Of a stretch of 64,000 nt of DNA, positions 9,197 to 17,221 are shown one piece after another; the first letter of the stretch is position 1; each line of letters opens with the position of its first letter. The notes under the pieces are model-generated. The model was not told the DNA's origin. It ran no database searches and saw nothing but the letters and a program-made list of their open reading frames with translations. Source of the DNA: Dechloromonas sp. TW-R-39-2 (GTDB lineage: Bacteria > Pseudomonadota > Gammaproteobacteria > Burkholderiales > Rhodocyclaceae). The position numbers were made by a program, and so were the translations under genes. The stretch is from assembly GCF_016864195.1 (NCBI RefSeq), contig NZ_CP045202.1, forward strand, positions 744,001 to 808,000, read 5' to 3'.

Positions 9197-10435
9197 ATGA
9201 TACGACTACATAAAATTGCCTTTCTCGGCCTGGGTTTGAGTGCCACTTTGGCCTTCGCCCAGCCCGAGTTCGACTTGCCGACGCTGGAAAGCCTGGCCAT
9301 GTCATCGAGTCGCTCTGTTCAGGCGGCCCGTGAGCAGGTCAATGCCGCTCGTTACGCGGTGGACGGTGCGGCTGCCTTCCCGAATCCTGAGCTTGAATAT
9401 CTGAGCGGAACGGCTCGGGCGCGCGGTCCCGCCGGGAATCCCGGCGATGCGCGCAGTGTGGCGCTGACTCAGCCGATCGATCTGCCGTGGCGCCGTTCGG
9501 CCCGGATCGGTGCGGCGGAGGCCGGGCTGGATGCGGCGGTTGCCGGATCGCGGATGTTCGAGGCTGATTTGCTGGCCCGCCTGCGCCTGCGCTATTTCGA
9601 TGTGCTGAGGCGCGAGGCTGAACTGAAGAATGCGCGTGAAGATGCGGCGCTGATGGAAGGTGTGCGCTCGCGCATTGCCCTGCGTGTCCAGACCGGTGAA
9701 GCGGCCCGTTTCGAATTGATCAAGTCGGAAGCCGAGACACTGAATGCCCAGAAAACAGCGCAGGCTGCCGGTTTTCGGGTTGAGCAGGCGCGAACCCTGC
9801 TCCGGCAGGTGGTCGGTGCGGCATTGCCGGCTGAATTCAAGCTGACCAGTCGTTTGCGCGACGTACCGGCCTTGATTCCGCTCGATAGCGTGCGTCAGCA
9901 AATGGATGGCGGCAGCCCCGATTTGGCGCGCTCACGCGCTGAAGTGGTGCGAGCCGAACGGCAACTGGCGCTTGAGCGTGCCCAGCGCTGGCCTGGCCTG
10001 GCCCTGAAGGCCGGCATGGATGAAGACCCGGATACACGTGTTTCCAAGTTGGGGCTGGTCGTGTCGATTCCCCTTTGGGATCGTCGTTCCGGGCCGGTTG
10101 GCGAAGCGGCAGCTCAGCTTGCACGGGCAAAAAACGAGCTTGAGGCGCAACAGTTTTCCCTGTCGCAGGGGCTGGAGATTGCTTATCAGCAGTATGAAAT
10201 TGCGCTGACGCAGGTGACGGCGCTTGAATCAGGCATCGTCCGCCAGTCCGAGGCGGCTTTGAAAGTGGCCGAGGCGGCTTATCGCTTCGGAGAACGTGGC
10301 TTCCTTGAGGTCCTCGATGCTCAGCGCGTTTTTCGGGCGGCACGGGCTGAACTGATTGCGGCCCGCTATGAACTGGCGGCGGCCTGGGTGGATATTGAAC
10401 GACTGCGGGCTGCTCCCGGAGGGAACAAGGAATGA
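9197..10435 (+). CDS. TolC-family outer-membrane efflux channel (CzcC/CusC-like)
   Basis: A 412-residue outer-membrane factor of an RND efflux pump, the exit duct across the outer membrane. A signal peptide ends at about AFA (residue 21). There is no lipobox Cys, unlike CusC. The rest is largely alpha-helical with the internal repeat usual for this family: two OEP domains (about residues 30-205 and 215-405), each with the AAR/ALE-type heptads that build the periplasmic tunnel. It is the first gene of a four-gene operon and its TGA overlaps the ATG of the adaptor gene. Substrate comes from the pump component, probably a heavy-metal cation. Confidence 0.9.
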   Translation: MIRLHKIAFLGLGLSATLAFAQPEFDLPTLESLAMSSSRSVQAAREQVNAARYAVDGAAAFPNPELEYLSGTARARGPAGNPGDARSVALTQPIDLPWRRSARIGAAEAGLDAAVAGSRMFEADLLARLRLRYFDVLRREAELKNAREDAALMEGVRSRIALRVQTGEAARFELIKSEAETLNAQKTAQAAGFRVEQARTLLRQVVGAALPAEFKLTSRLRDVPALIPLDSVRQQMDGGSPDLARSRAEVVRAERQLALERAQRWPGLALKAGMDEDPDTRVSKLGLVVSIPLWDRRSGPVGEAAAQLARAKNELEAQQFSLSQGLEIAYQQYEIALTQVTALESGIVRQSEAALKVAEAAYRFGERGFLEVLDAQRVFRAARAELIAARYELAAAWVDIERLRAAPGGNKE

Positions 10436-11571
10436 AAAAAGTATTGTGTCTGTTGTTGACCGCGGCATTGCTCGCCGGCTGCAATAAAGAAAGCGACAAG
10501 GCGGTTGTTCAGTCATCGGCCGATCCGGCGCTGGTCTCTCCAGCCAGCGAACTGCTGGCCCAGCTCAAGATTGAGCCGGTGAAACGGCAGCCTGTGGCGG
10601 AAACCCTGCGTGTGGCCGGGCGGATCGATTTTGATGAGCAGCGTCTGGCGCGTATTGGTGCGACCATCACCGGTCGGGTGACGGATATCGATGCAATGCT
10701 GGGGCAGACTGTCCGCAAGGGCGATGTGCTGGCTCGCCTGAATAGCAGCGAATTGTCCACGCAGCAACTGGCCTATCTCCGGGCGCGGGCGCAACTGGAA
10801 CTGAATCGGCGCAATGCCGAGCGGGCCAAGGCGCTTTACGAAGCCGACGTGATTGGTGCGGCCGAGTTGCAGCGTCGTGAAAGCGAATATCAGATTTCCG
10901 TCGCCGAAACGCGCGCGGCATCCGACCAGTTGCAGTTGCTGGGTGTGACGGCTGCAGCCATCGACCGGCTTGGCAAGCAGGGCGCGGTCAACTCGCTGAC
11001 GCCTGTCGTGGCGACGCTCAATGGCGTGGTGGTTGAACGCAAGCTGGCACAGGGGCAGGTGGTGCAACCGGCCGATGCCCTGTTTGTCGTCGCCGATCTG
11101 TCGCGCTTGTGGGCAGTGGCCCAGGTGCCCGAACAGCAGGTCAGCCAGGTCAGGGAAGGTCAGTCGGTGAGTATTGAAGTGCCGGCGCTAGGTAATGAAA
11201 AACTGGTTGGCAAGCTGATTTATGTCGGTCAGACGATCAACCCGGAAACGCGCACCGTGCTGGTTCGCACCGAACTGGATAACCGGGATGGGCGTTTGAA
11301 GCCGGCGATGCTGGCAACCATGCTGATCGAAGCCAAGTCGGTTGAGCGTCTTGTTGTGCCGGCCAGCGCCGTTGTGCGCGAAAACGATGAGGATCATGTC
11401 TTTGTCGCCGAGGGCAACGCCGCATTCCGCTTGCTCAAGGTCAAACTGGGCCCGGAACAGGGTGGCCAGCGAGTTGTTTCGTCCGGCCTGAAGGGGGAGG
11501 AGAAAGTCGTCGTCGATGGCGCCTTCCACCTCAACAACGAGCGTAATCGCAAGGAAATGGAGGGCTCGTGA
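10432..11571 (+). CDS. RND periplasmic adaptor lipoprotein (CzcB/CusB family)
   Basis: A 379-residue membrane-fusion protein linking the inner-membrane RND pump to the outer-membrane channel. The signal sequence ends in the lipobox LLAGC, so Cys17 is probably lipidated. Next come a barrel-sandwich (lipoyl) half near residues 75-105 (GRVTDIDAMLGQTVRKGDVL), an alpha-helical hairpin (about 105-165), the second lipoyl half (about 183-205, VVATLNGVVVERKLAQGQVV), and beta-barrel and membrane-proximal domains. I see no His-rich N-terminal metal-binding stretch like CzcB, nor a methionine cluster like CusB. The ATG overlaps the previous stop (ATGA) and the gene ends in a GTGA overlap with the pump gene. 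Confidence 0.92.
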   Translation: MKKVLCLLLTAALLAGCNKESDKAVVQSSADPALVSPASELLAQLKIEPVKRQPVAETLRVAGRIDFDEQRLARIGATITGRVTDIDAMLGQTVRKGDVLARLNSSELSTQQLAYLRARAQLELNRRNAERAKALYEADVIGAAELQRRESEYQISVAETRAASDQLQLLGVTAAAIDRLGKQGAVNSLTPVVATLNGVVVERKLAQGQVVQPADALFVVADLSRLWAVAQVPEQQVSQVREGQSVSIEVPALGNEKLVGKLIYVGQTINPETRTVLVRTELDNRDGRLKPAMLATMLIEAKSVERLVVPASAVVRENDEDHVFVAEGNAAFRLLKVKLGPEQGGQRVVSSGLKGEEKVVVDGAFHLNNERNRKEMEGS

Positions 11572-14500
11572 TCGAATCCCTGGTTCGTGGAGCGCTGGCT
11601 CAGCGCCTGGTTGTGGCAGTCATTGCGGCTGTCATGCTGTTTTTCGGCCTTGATGCGGCACGCAAGTTGTCGGTCGATGCTTTTCCGGATGTGACCAATA
11701 TCCAGGTTCAGATCGCTACCGAAGCGCCGGGCCGTTCGCCGGAGGAAGTCGAACGTTTTGCCACGGTGCCGCTGGAAGTGGCGATGACGGGCTTGCCCGG
11801 CCTGGAGGAAATGCGTTCGCTGAACAAGCCGGGTTTGTCGCTGATTACCCTGGTTTTTACTGACAAGACCGATTTGTATTTTGCCCGCCAGCTGGTCATG
11901 GAGCGCTTGCTTGAAGTCGGTACGCGCTTGCCGCCCGGTATTTCACCGGTGTTGGGCCCGGTATCGACGGGCTTGGGCGAGGTCTACCAATACACGCTTG
12001 AGCGCCCCGATGATGGTGACCGGGCGTTGACCGAGGAAGAGTTGATGCAGCGCCGGACGGCTCAGGATTGGGTCGTACGTCCGCTGTTGCGCTCGATTCC
12101 CGGGGTTGCCGAGATCAATTCGCAGGGCGGTTTTGCCAAACAGTATCAAGTGTTGGTCAATCCTGACCGGCTGCGTCATTTCGGCTTGAGCATTGCCGAT
12201 GTTTATCAGGCGGTCGGGCGCAACAATGCCAATGCCGGCGGCGGCGTGCTGCCGCAGTATGCCGAGCAGTATCTGATTCGCGGTGTCGGTCTGGTCAAGG
12301 ATCTGGAAGACTTGCGCGTCATCGTCTTGCGCGAGAAGGACGGTGTCCCGGTCTACGTGCGTGATGTGGCTGAAGTTCAGATCGGGCACGAGGTACGGCA
12401 GGGGGCGGTGATCAAGAACGGCACGACGGAGGCTGTCGGTGGCGTAGTGATGATGCTCTCCGGCGGAAACGCCAAGGCGGTCGTCGGCAAGATCAAGGAG
12501 CGAGTGGCTGAAATCAACGCCAAGGGCATGTTGCCGGATGGCCTGAAGATCGTCGATTACTATGATCGTTCGGAATTGGTCGATGCCGCACTGTGGACCG
12601 TGACAAAGGTGCTGCTCGAAGGCGTGTTGCTGGTTGTCGTCGTGCTTTTCCTGTTTCTCGGCGATGTGCGCTCTTCGCTGATTGTTGTCGCGACACTGGT
12701 GCTGACGCCGTTGCTTACCTTCGTGGCGATGAACAAGCTGGGTATTTCGGCCAACCTGATGTCGCTCGGGGGTTTGGCTATCGCCATCGGCTTGATGGTG
12801 GACGGTTCCGTGGTCGTTGTCGAAAACGCCTTCCTCCAACTTGGCCGCAAGGCCAAGACAGGAGAAAGCCAGTTGCGCATCATTCTGCATGCTGTGGTCG
12901 AGGTGGCGACGCCGGTTATTTTCGGCGTTGGCATCATCATCCTGGTGTTCCTGCCGCTGATGACCTTGCAGGGCATGGAAGGCAAGATGTTTGCCCCGCT
13001 GGCTTATACGATCGCGATTGCGCTGGCTATTTCGCTGGTTCTGTCGCTGACGTTGACGCCGGTCATGTCGACCTACTTGCTCAAGCCGCCAGCCCATGAT
13101 GGCGACCATGACACTCGTCTGATTGCCGCGATGAAGCAGCGCTATCTGAAAATGCTGCACTGGACGCTGGCCAATGAGCGCAAGACCGTTGCGGCGGCCG
13201 TTGTTGCCTTCGGCCTGACGGTGGCGACCCTGCCTTTTCTCGGTACGGCATTTATTCCGGAAATGAAGGAAGGTTCGGTTGTGCCGGGGATCAATCGCGT
13301 TCCCAATATTTCGCTTGAAGAGTCGATCAAGATGGAAATGGAGGCGATGCGTCTGGTCATGCAAGTGCCTGGCGTCAAATCGGCCGTGTCGGGTGTCGGG
13401 CGCGGCGAATCGCCGGCTGATCCGCAGGGGCCGAATGAGTCGACGCCGATTGTCAGTTTGAAGCCGCGCAGCGAGTGGCCGTCTGGCTGGTCGCAGGACG
13501 ATATCCAGGATGCGATGCGTGAAAAGCTGAAGGTGTTGCCCGGTGTGCAGGTGGTCATGGCCCAGCCGATTTCGGACCGGGTCGATGAAATGGTCACCGG
13601 GGTACGTTCGGATATTGCCGTCAAGGTTTTTGGCGATGACCTGGATCAACTCAAGAAAGTCGCCGGACAGATCGGCAAGGTTGCCCAGACCTTGCAGGGC
13701 GCTCAGGATTTGCGTATCGAGCGGGTCAGCGGCCAGCAATATTTGTCGGTTGATATCGATCGCCAGGCGATTGCCCGGCTTGGCTTGAATGTGTCCGATG
13801 TGAACGATGTGCTGGAAACAGCCATCGGCGGCAAGGTGGTGACCGAGATTTTTGAAGGAGAACGACGTTTTCCCGGCGTGGTTCGTTTGCCTGAGCGTTT
13901 CCGCAACAATGTCGAAGCGATCTCGAATGTTCTGATTACCTCGCCGAACGGCGCGCAGGTGCGCCTCACAGATGTTGCCCGGATTCGGGTCCAGGATGGT
14001 CCGGCGCAGATCTCGCGTGAGTTGGGCAAGCGTCGCATCGTGATCGGTGTGAACGTCAAGGATCGCGACCTGGGCAGTTTTGTGGCCGAGTTGCAGCAGA
14101 AGGTCGAGGCCCAGATCAAGTTGCCGGAAGGTTATTACCTTGAATGGGGTGGGCAGTTCCAGAACATGGAGCGGGCGCTCGGCCATTTGACGGTGATTAT
14201 TCCGATCACCATCGCTGCCATCTTCTTCCTGCTGTTCCTGCTGTTCAATTCGCTGCGCTTTGCCACGCTGATCATCACCGTGCTGCCCTTTGCGTCAATC
14301 GGCGGGATCATCGGCCTGTTCCTTTCCGGTGAGTACCTGTCGGTGCCGGCATCGGTCGGTTTTATTGCGCTGTGGGGCATTGCCGTGCTGAACGGCGTCG
14401 TCCTGGTTTCGTACATCCGCGGTTTGCGGGAAGACGGGCGAACGGTGCAGGAAGCCGTGATCGAAGGGGCGACCTTGCGTTTCCGTCCGGTCATGATGAC

Positions 14501-14678
14501 GGCGACCGTCGCCATGCTCGGCCTGATTCCCTTCCTGTTCTCGAGCGGGCCGGGCTCGGAAGTTCAGCGGCCGCTGGCCATTGTCGTGATTGGTGGCCTG
14601 ATTACCTGTACGTTGCTGACCTTGCTGGTCCTGCCAACCATTTACCGCTGGTTTGACGAGGAGAAAATCGAAGCATGA
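11568..14678 (+). CDS. heavy-metal efflux RND pump (CzcA/CusA family)
   Basis: A 1036-residue inner-membrane proton-driven pump of the HME-RND class: 12 transmembrane helices with two large periplasmic domains. TM4 carries the proton-relay signature; Asp412 and Glu419 are present (VDGSVVVVEN), but Ala406 stands where CzcA has the first Asp of its DFG motif. CusA-type pumps also lack that Asp, so substrate cannot be assigned to zinc/cobalt/cadmium with confidence. Translation starts at a GTG overlapping the adaptor stop (GTGA), with GGAG upstream. The ATG of a PII-like gene overlaps its own stop. Together the genes form a complete tripartite pump with a cytoplasmic accessory protein. Confidence 0.95.
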   Translation: MIESLVRGALAQRLVVAVIAAVMLFFGLDAARKLSVDAFPDVTNIQVQIATEAPGRSPEEVERFATVPLEVAMTGLPGLEEMRSLNKPGLSLITLVFTDKTDLYFARQLVMERLLEVGTRLPPGISPVLGPVSTGLGEVYQYTLERPDDGDRALTEEELMQRRTAQDWVVRPLLRSIPGVAEINSQGGFAKQYQVLVNPDRLRHFGLSIADVYQAVGRNNANAGGGVLPQYAEQYLIRGVGLVKDLEDLRVIVLREKDGVPVYVRDVAEVQIGHEVRQGAVIKNGTTEAVGGVVMMLSGGNAKAVVGKIKERVAEINAKGMLPDGLKIVDYYDRSELVDAALWTVTKVLLEGVLLVVVVLFLFLGDVRSSLIVVATLVLTPLLTFVAMNKLGISANLMSLGGLAIAIGLMVDGSVVVVENAFLQLGRKAKTGESQLRIILHAVVEVATPVIFGVGIIILVFLPLMTLQGMEGKMFAPLAYTIAIALAISLVLSLTLTPVMSTYLLKPPAHDGDHDTRLIAAMKQRYLKMLHWTLANERKTVAAAVVAFGLTVATLPFLGTAFIPEMKEGSVVPGINRVPNISLEESIKMEMEAMRLVMQVPGVKSAVSGVGRGESPADPQGPNESTPIVSLKPRSEWPSGWSQDDIQDAMREKLKVLPGVQVVMAQPISDRVDEMVTGVRSDIAVKVFGDDLDQLKKVAGQIGKVAQTLQGAQDLRIERVSGQQYLSVDIDRQAIARLGLNVSDVNDVLETAIGGKVVTEIFEGERRFPGVVRLPERFRNNVEAISNVLITSPNGAQVRLTDVARIRVQDGPAQISRELGKRRIVIGVNVKDRDLGSFVAELQQKVEAQIKLPEGYYLEWGGQFQNMERALGHLTVIIPITIAAIFFLLFLLFNSLRFATLIITVLPFASIGGIIGLFLSGEYLSVPASVGFIALWGIAVLNGVVLVSYIRGLREDGRTVQEAVIEGATLRFRPVMMTATVAMLGLIPFLFSSGPGSEVQRPLAIVVIGGLITCTLLTLLVLPTIYRWFDEEKIEA

Positions 14679-15016
14679 AAGAGATCAAGGCGGTGATTCG
14701 CCCCAATAAACTGGCGGCTTTGCGCGATGCGCTGATGGCCATGCCCGGCTTTCCCGGCATGACGGTGACCAAGGTGGAAGGGTGCAGCGCACCGGTCCGC
14801 CATGTCTCGGCCCGGGTCAAGATCCGGGATGAGCTGACCGATTACACATCGAAGGTCAGGGTCGAAATCGTGGCCCCCGACGAGGTTGCCGAAAGCTTGT
14901 TCAACTGCATTACCGAAGTGGCCAGAACCGGGCATTACGGCGATGGCCTGGTCTGGGTCTGCGATGTCGAACGGGCGGCGTTTGTTTTTAAGACGACGCC
15001 CGGGACGGACGCCTGA
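14675..15016 (+). CDS. PII-like protein of the metal-efflux-linked type
   Basis: A 113-residue PII/GlnB-fold protein, overlapping the pump gene by 4 bases (ATGA), hence probably made in step with it. It starts with the PII-like MKEIKAVIRPNKL and keeps the B-loop frame TGHYGDGLVWV (85-95). It lacks the uridylylated T-loop Tyr51 (Glu53 aligns there), and Leu92 replaces the ATP-phosphate-binding Lys90 of GlnB. The T-loop region instead carries Cys37 and His43, and the B-loop His87, with further Cys at 78 and 96: possible metal ligands. A published group of PII proteins linked to czc/cus-type operons (PII-NG) exists and this fits it. Nitrogen regulation is therefore unlikely; sensing metal or gating the RND pump is inference. 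Confidence 0.88.
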   Translation: MKEIKAVIRPNKLAALRDALMAMPGFPGMTVTKVEGCSAPVRHVSARVKIRDELTDYTSKVRVEIVAPDEVAESLFNCITEVARTGHYGDGLVWVCDVERAAFVFKTTPGTDA

Positions 15017-15039
15017 TCCAGCATCGAATATCGCTGTTT

Positions 15040-15786
15040 TCAGACGTCGACCGCATCAATCGCCGTGTCGAGTGCGTGCAGCAGATCGAGGATTGCTGCA
15101 CGCGTCTGATCATTGTCCAGGTCGTTATGTTCGGTAACCAGGCGCAGCAGTTGGTGGCCCATTTGCACGATGCCCCATAGTTCGAGATGCTCCGCCTGCT
15201 GGATCAGATCTTCGGTTTCTGTCTTCAGGGCGTAGGCGTCGGGCGGTAAAGCTGAGAGCGCATCATGCAGGCGCTCGATCTTGTCGCGGGCTTCGCTGAC
15301 AAAAAGCCGGTCAAGGATGGCCGAGCGGGTGTACACCGCCGCTGCGGCACTGGCCTCGAGGCGTCCGGCGAAATGAGCGGCACGCTCCATGAAGGCATCG
15401 TGCTCCAGTCCGCCGTAGTCCCCCAGGCACTCGATGCAGGCGCTCAAGGCAGCAATCGTGCGCAAGGGCGGCGTTGGGTCTTCAAGGCGGTCGCAGGCGC
15501 TGGCCAGAGCTTCGCTCAGGCGTAGAACGTTGGTGTCTTTGCTTTCGAGCGCAATTGCGAGCAGTGAGAAGATGGCTGAGCGGATGGCATCCATGTCGCC
15601 CGTGTGGCGCTCGGACCAGGCGCTGCTCAGCCGTTTGCAGGCGGCTTGCCAGCGTTCGTTCAGGCCGGGGTCGAAGCGTGGCGGTTTCGGGCGGACAAGC
15701 AAGGGCAGGATGGCAGCAGTTGCATCCAGTGTCGGGGCAAGCGCTGCCCGTGTTTCCTCGAGACTGTCGTCCGGGTTGTCCGCCAC
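15040..15786 (-). CDS. conserved hypothetical helical protein
   Basis: A 248-residue acidic, Ala/Leu-rich protein that I do not recognise. No signal peptide, membrane segment or catalytic motif is visible. The composition predicts an almost wholly alpha-helical, cytoplasmic protein, perhaps a helical-bundle or repeat scaffold; HEHLELWGIVQMGHQLL-like helices near residues 195-215 are amphipathic. Its start lies 8 bases after the stop of the VOC-family gene, so the two are probably co-transcribed, and it converges with the PII-like gene (23-base gap). Coding is supported by length, codon use and the tight spacing. Confidence 0.75.
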   Translation of the reverse strand: MADNPDDSLEETRAALAPTLDATAAILPLLVRPKPPRFDPGLNERWQAACKRLSSAWSERHTGDMDAIRSAIFSLLAIALESKDTNVLRLSEALASACDRLEDPTPPLRTIAALSACIECLGDYGGLEHDAFMERAAHFAGRLEASAAAAVYTRSAILDRLFVSEARDKIERLHDALSALPPDAYALKTETEDLIQQAEHLELWGIVQMGHQLLRLVTEHNDLDNDQTRAAILDLLHALDTAIDAVDV

Positions 15787-15794
15787 GGTCTACC

Positions 15795-16271
15795 TTACTG
15801 GGCAGCCAGTTTTGCAAAAGCCGAAACGACTTCCGGCGGGGCTTGCACCAGTTCGATCAGCACGCCCTCGCCACCGATCGGAAATTCTTCATTGCCCTTC
15901 GGGTGCAGGAAAGTGATGTCAAAACCGGCGGCGCCCTTGCGGATGCCGCCCGGGGCAAAACGTACGCCGTTGGCTGAAAGCCATTCGACCGCCTTGGGCA
16001 GGTCGTCGATCCACAGGCCGACGTGGTTGAGCGGCGTGGTGTGTACAGCAGGTTTCTTTTCCGGGTCGAGCGGCTGCATCAGGTCGACTTCGACCTTGAA
16101 CGGGCCGGTGCCCATGGCGCAGATGTCTTCGTCCACATTTTCGCGTTCGGAGACGAAGGTGCTGGTGATTTCGAGGCCGAATTTCTCGACCCACAGGGTG
16201 CGCAGCTTTTCCTTGGATGGGCCGCCGATGGCGATTTGCTGAATACCGAGAACCTTGAAGGGACGTTGCAT
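15795..16271 (-). CDS. VOC-family (glyoxalase/epimerase-like) protein
   Basis: A 158-residue vicinal-oxygen-chelate protein with two beta-alpha-beta-beta-beta modules. Visible metal-ligand candidates are His in [11 protein letters not shown] (second module start) and Glu in [13 protein letters not shown] (C terminus), with Gln in IQQIAIG at the N terminus, as in glyoxalase I and methylmalonyl-CoA epimerase. The size and the C-terminal LIELVQ motif fit an epimerase- or lactoylglutathione-lyase-like enzyme, but the substrate cannot be read from sequence. ATG at 16271 has AGGA about 10 bases upstream; an alternative ATG six codons earlier (16289) lacks one. It lies between lgt and the helical hypothetical gene, all leftward. 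Confidence 0.85.
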   Translation of the reverse strand: MQRPFKVLGIQQIAIGGPSKEKLRTLWVEKFGLEITSTFVSERENVDEDICAMGTGPFKVEVDLMQPLDPEKKPAVHTTPLNHVGLWIDDLPKAVEWLSANGVRFAPGGIRKGAAGFDITFLHPKGNEEFPIGGEGVLIELVQAPPEVVSAFAKLAAQ

Positions 16272-16345
16272 GAGCGTGATTCCTGTCATTGATTAAGCGA
16301 GGTAATTCATAATTATAAAGCCTTCGCAGGATGCTTGCGCACCCC

Positions 16346-17134
16346 TCAGGTGCGTCGGCGGTAGGCGCTCCAAAGCAGGAGCAGGCCGACGGCCAGCATC
16401 GGCAACGACAACCACTGGCCCATGCTGATGGTGTAGGACTGGCCAAAGATGCCGGCATCCGGTTCGCGGAAATATTCGGTAATAAAACGGAAAAAGCCGT
16501 AGCCGGCCAGGCCTGCACCGGTCAGGGCGCCGCGTGGCCGTTCGTGCCGGGCAAAGACCCACAGGATGATGAAGAGTGCCAGGCCTTCCAGGCCCACGTG
16601 ATAGAGCTGCGAGGGATGGCGGGGCTGCAAGTCGCCGGATTGTGGAAAGGCCATGGCCCACGGCAGACTTTGGTCGGCCACCCGGCCCCAAAGCTCGCCG
16701 TTGATGAAATTGCCGACGCGCCCCGCAGCGAGGCCGAGCGGGACGAGGGGCGCGACAAAGTCGGTCACGGCCAGCCAGGCCAGCGAGTTTTTGCGGGCCC
16801 ATAAGCCCAGGGCGATGACGACGCCGAGGAAGCCACCATGAAAACTCATGCCACCTTTCCAGACGGCGATGATTTCAAGCGGGTGTGAAAAATAGTAACC
16901 CGGCTCGTAAAACAGGACTTGTCCGAGCCTGCCGCCCAGAATGACGCCGAGCATGCCGTAGAAAAGCAGGTCGTCGAGCTGGTCGACCGTGAGAATCGAG
17001 CGACGGGTGCCGATTCGGTAGCGACCGAGCAAAATAAATTGAACGAAGGCGACGAGGTACATCAAACCGTACCAGCGTACCGAGAGCGGCCCAAGTGAAA
17101 AAGCGACGGGGTCGAACTGGGGATGGAGAAGCAT
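16346..17134 (-). CDS. lgt: prolipoprotein diacylglyceryl transferase
   Basis: A 262-residue polytopic inner-membrane enzyme that moves diacylglycerol from phosphatidylglycerol to the lipobox Cys of prolipoproteins, the first lipoprotein-maturation step. The conserved HGGFLG segment (essential His) lies near residue 100, and the Lgt signature [14 protein letters not shown] near residues 140-153. Seven hydrophobic helices are visible. The ATG at 17134 gives the usual N terminus ([23 protein letters not shown]); the open frame continues far upstream into ilvD and is rejected. It is divergent from ilvD, and a minus-strand TATAAT at 17170-17165 is a possible -10. Confidence 0.97.
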   Translation of the reverse strand: MLLHPQFDPVAFSLGPLSVRWYGLMYLVAFVQFILLGRYRIGTRRSILTVDQLDDLLFYGMLGVILGGRLGQVLFYEPGYYFSHPLEIIAVWKGGMSFHGGFLGVVIALGLWARKNSLAWLAVTDFVAPLVPLGLAAGRVGNFINGELWGRVADQSLPWAMAFPQSGDLQPRHPSQLYHVGLEGLALFIILWVFARHERPRGALTGAGLAGYGFFRFITEYFREPDAGIFGQSYTISMGQWLSLPMLAVGLLLLWSAYRRRT

Positions 17135-17221
17135 CGAAGGCGCAGAGTGGGCTAGAATTAGCTGATTATAGTTCGCGCGCCATGACATCGAGTCAGCGCA
17201 CAGTTTTAGACGGAGAGATTC

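Noticed and set aside
16312-16317. Minus-strand TATAAT upstream of the VOC gene as a promoter
   Set aside because: No -35 resembling TTGACA was found 16-18 bases upstream; in AT-rich sequence such a hexamer is not enough.
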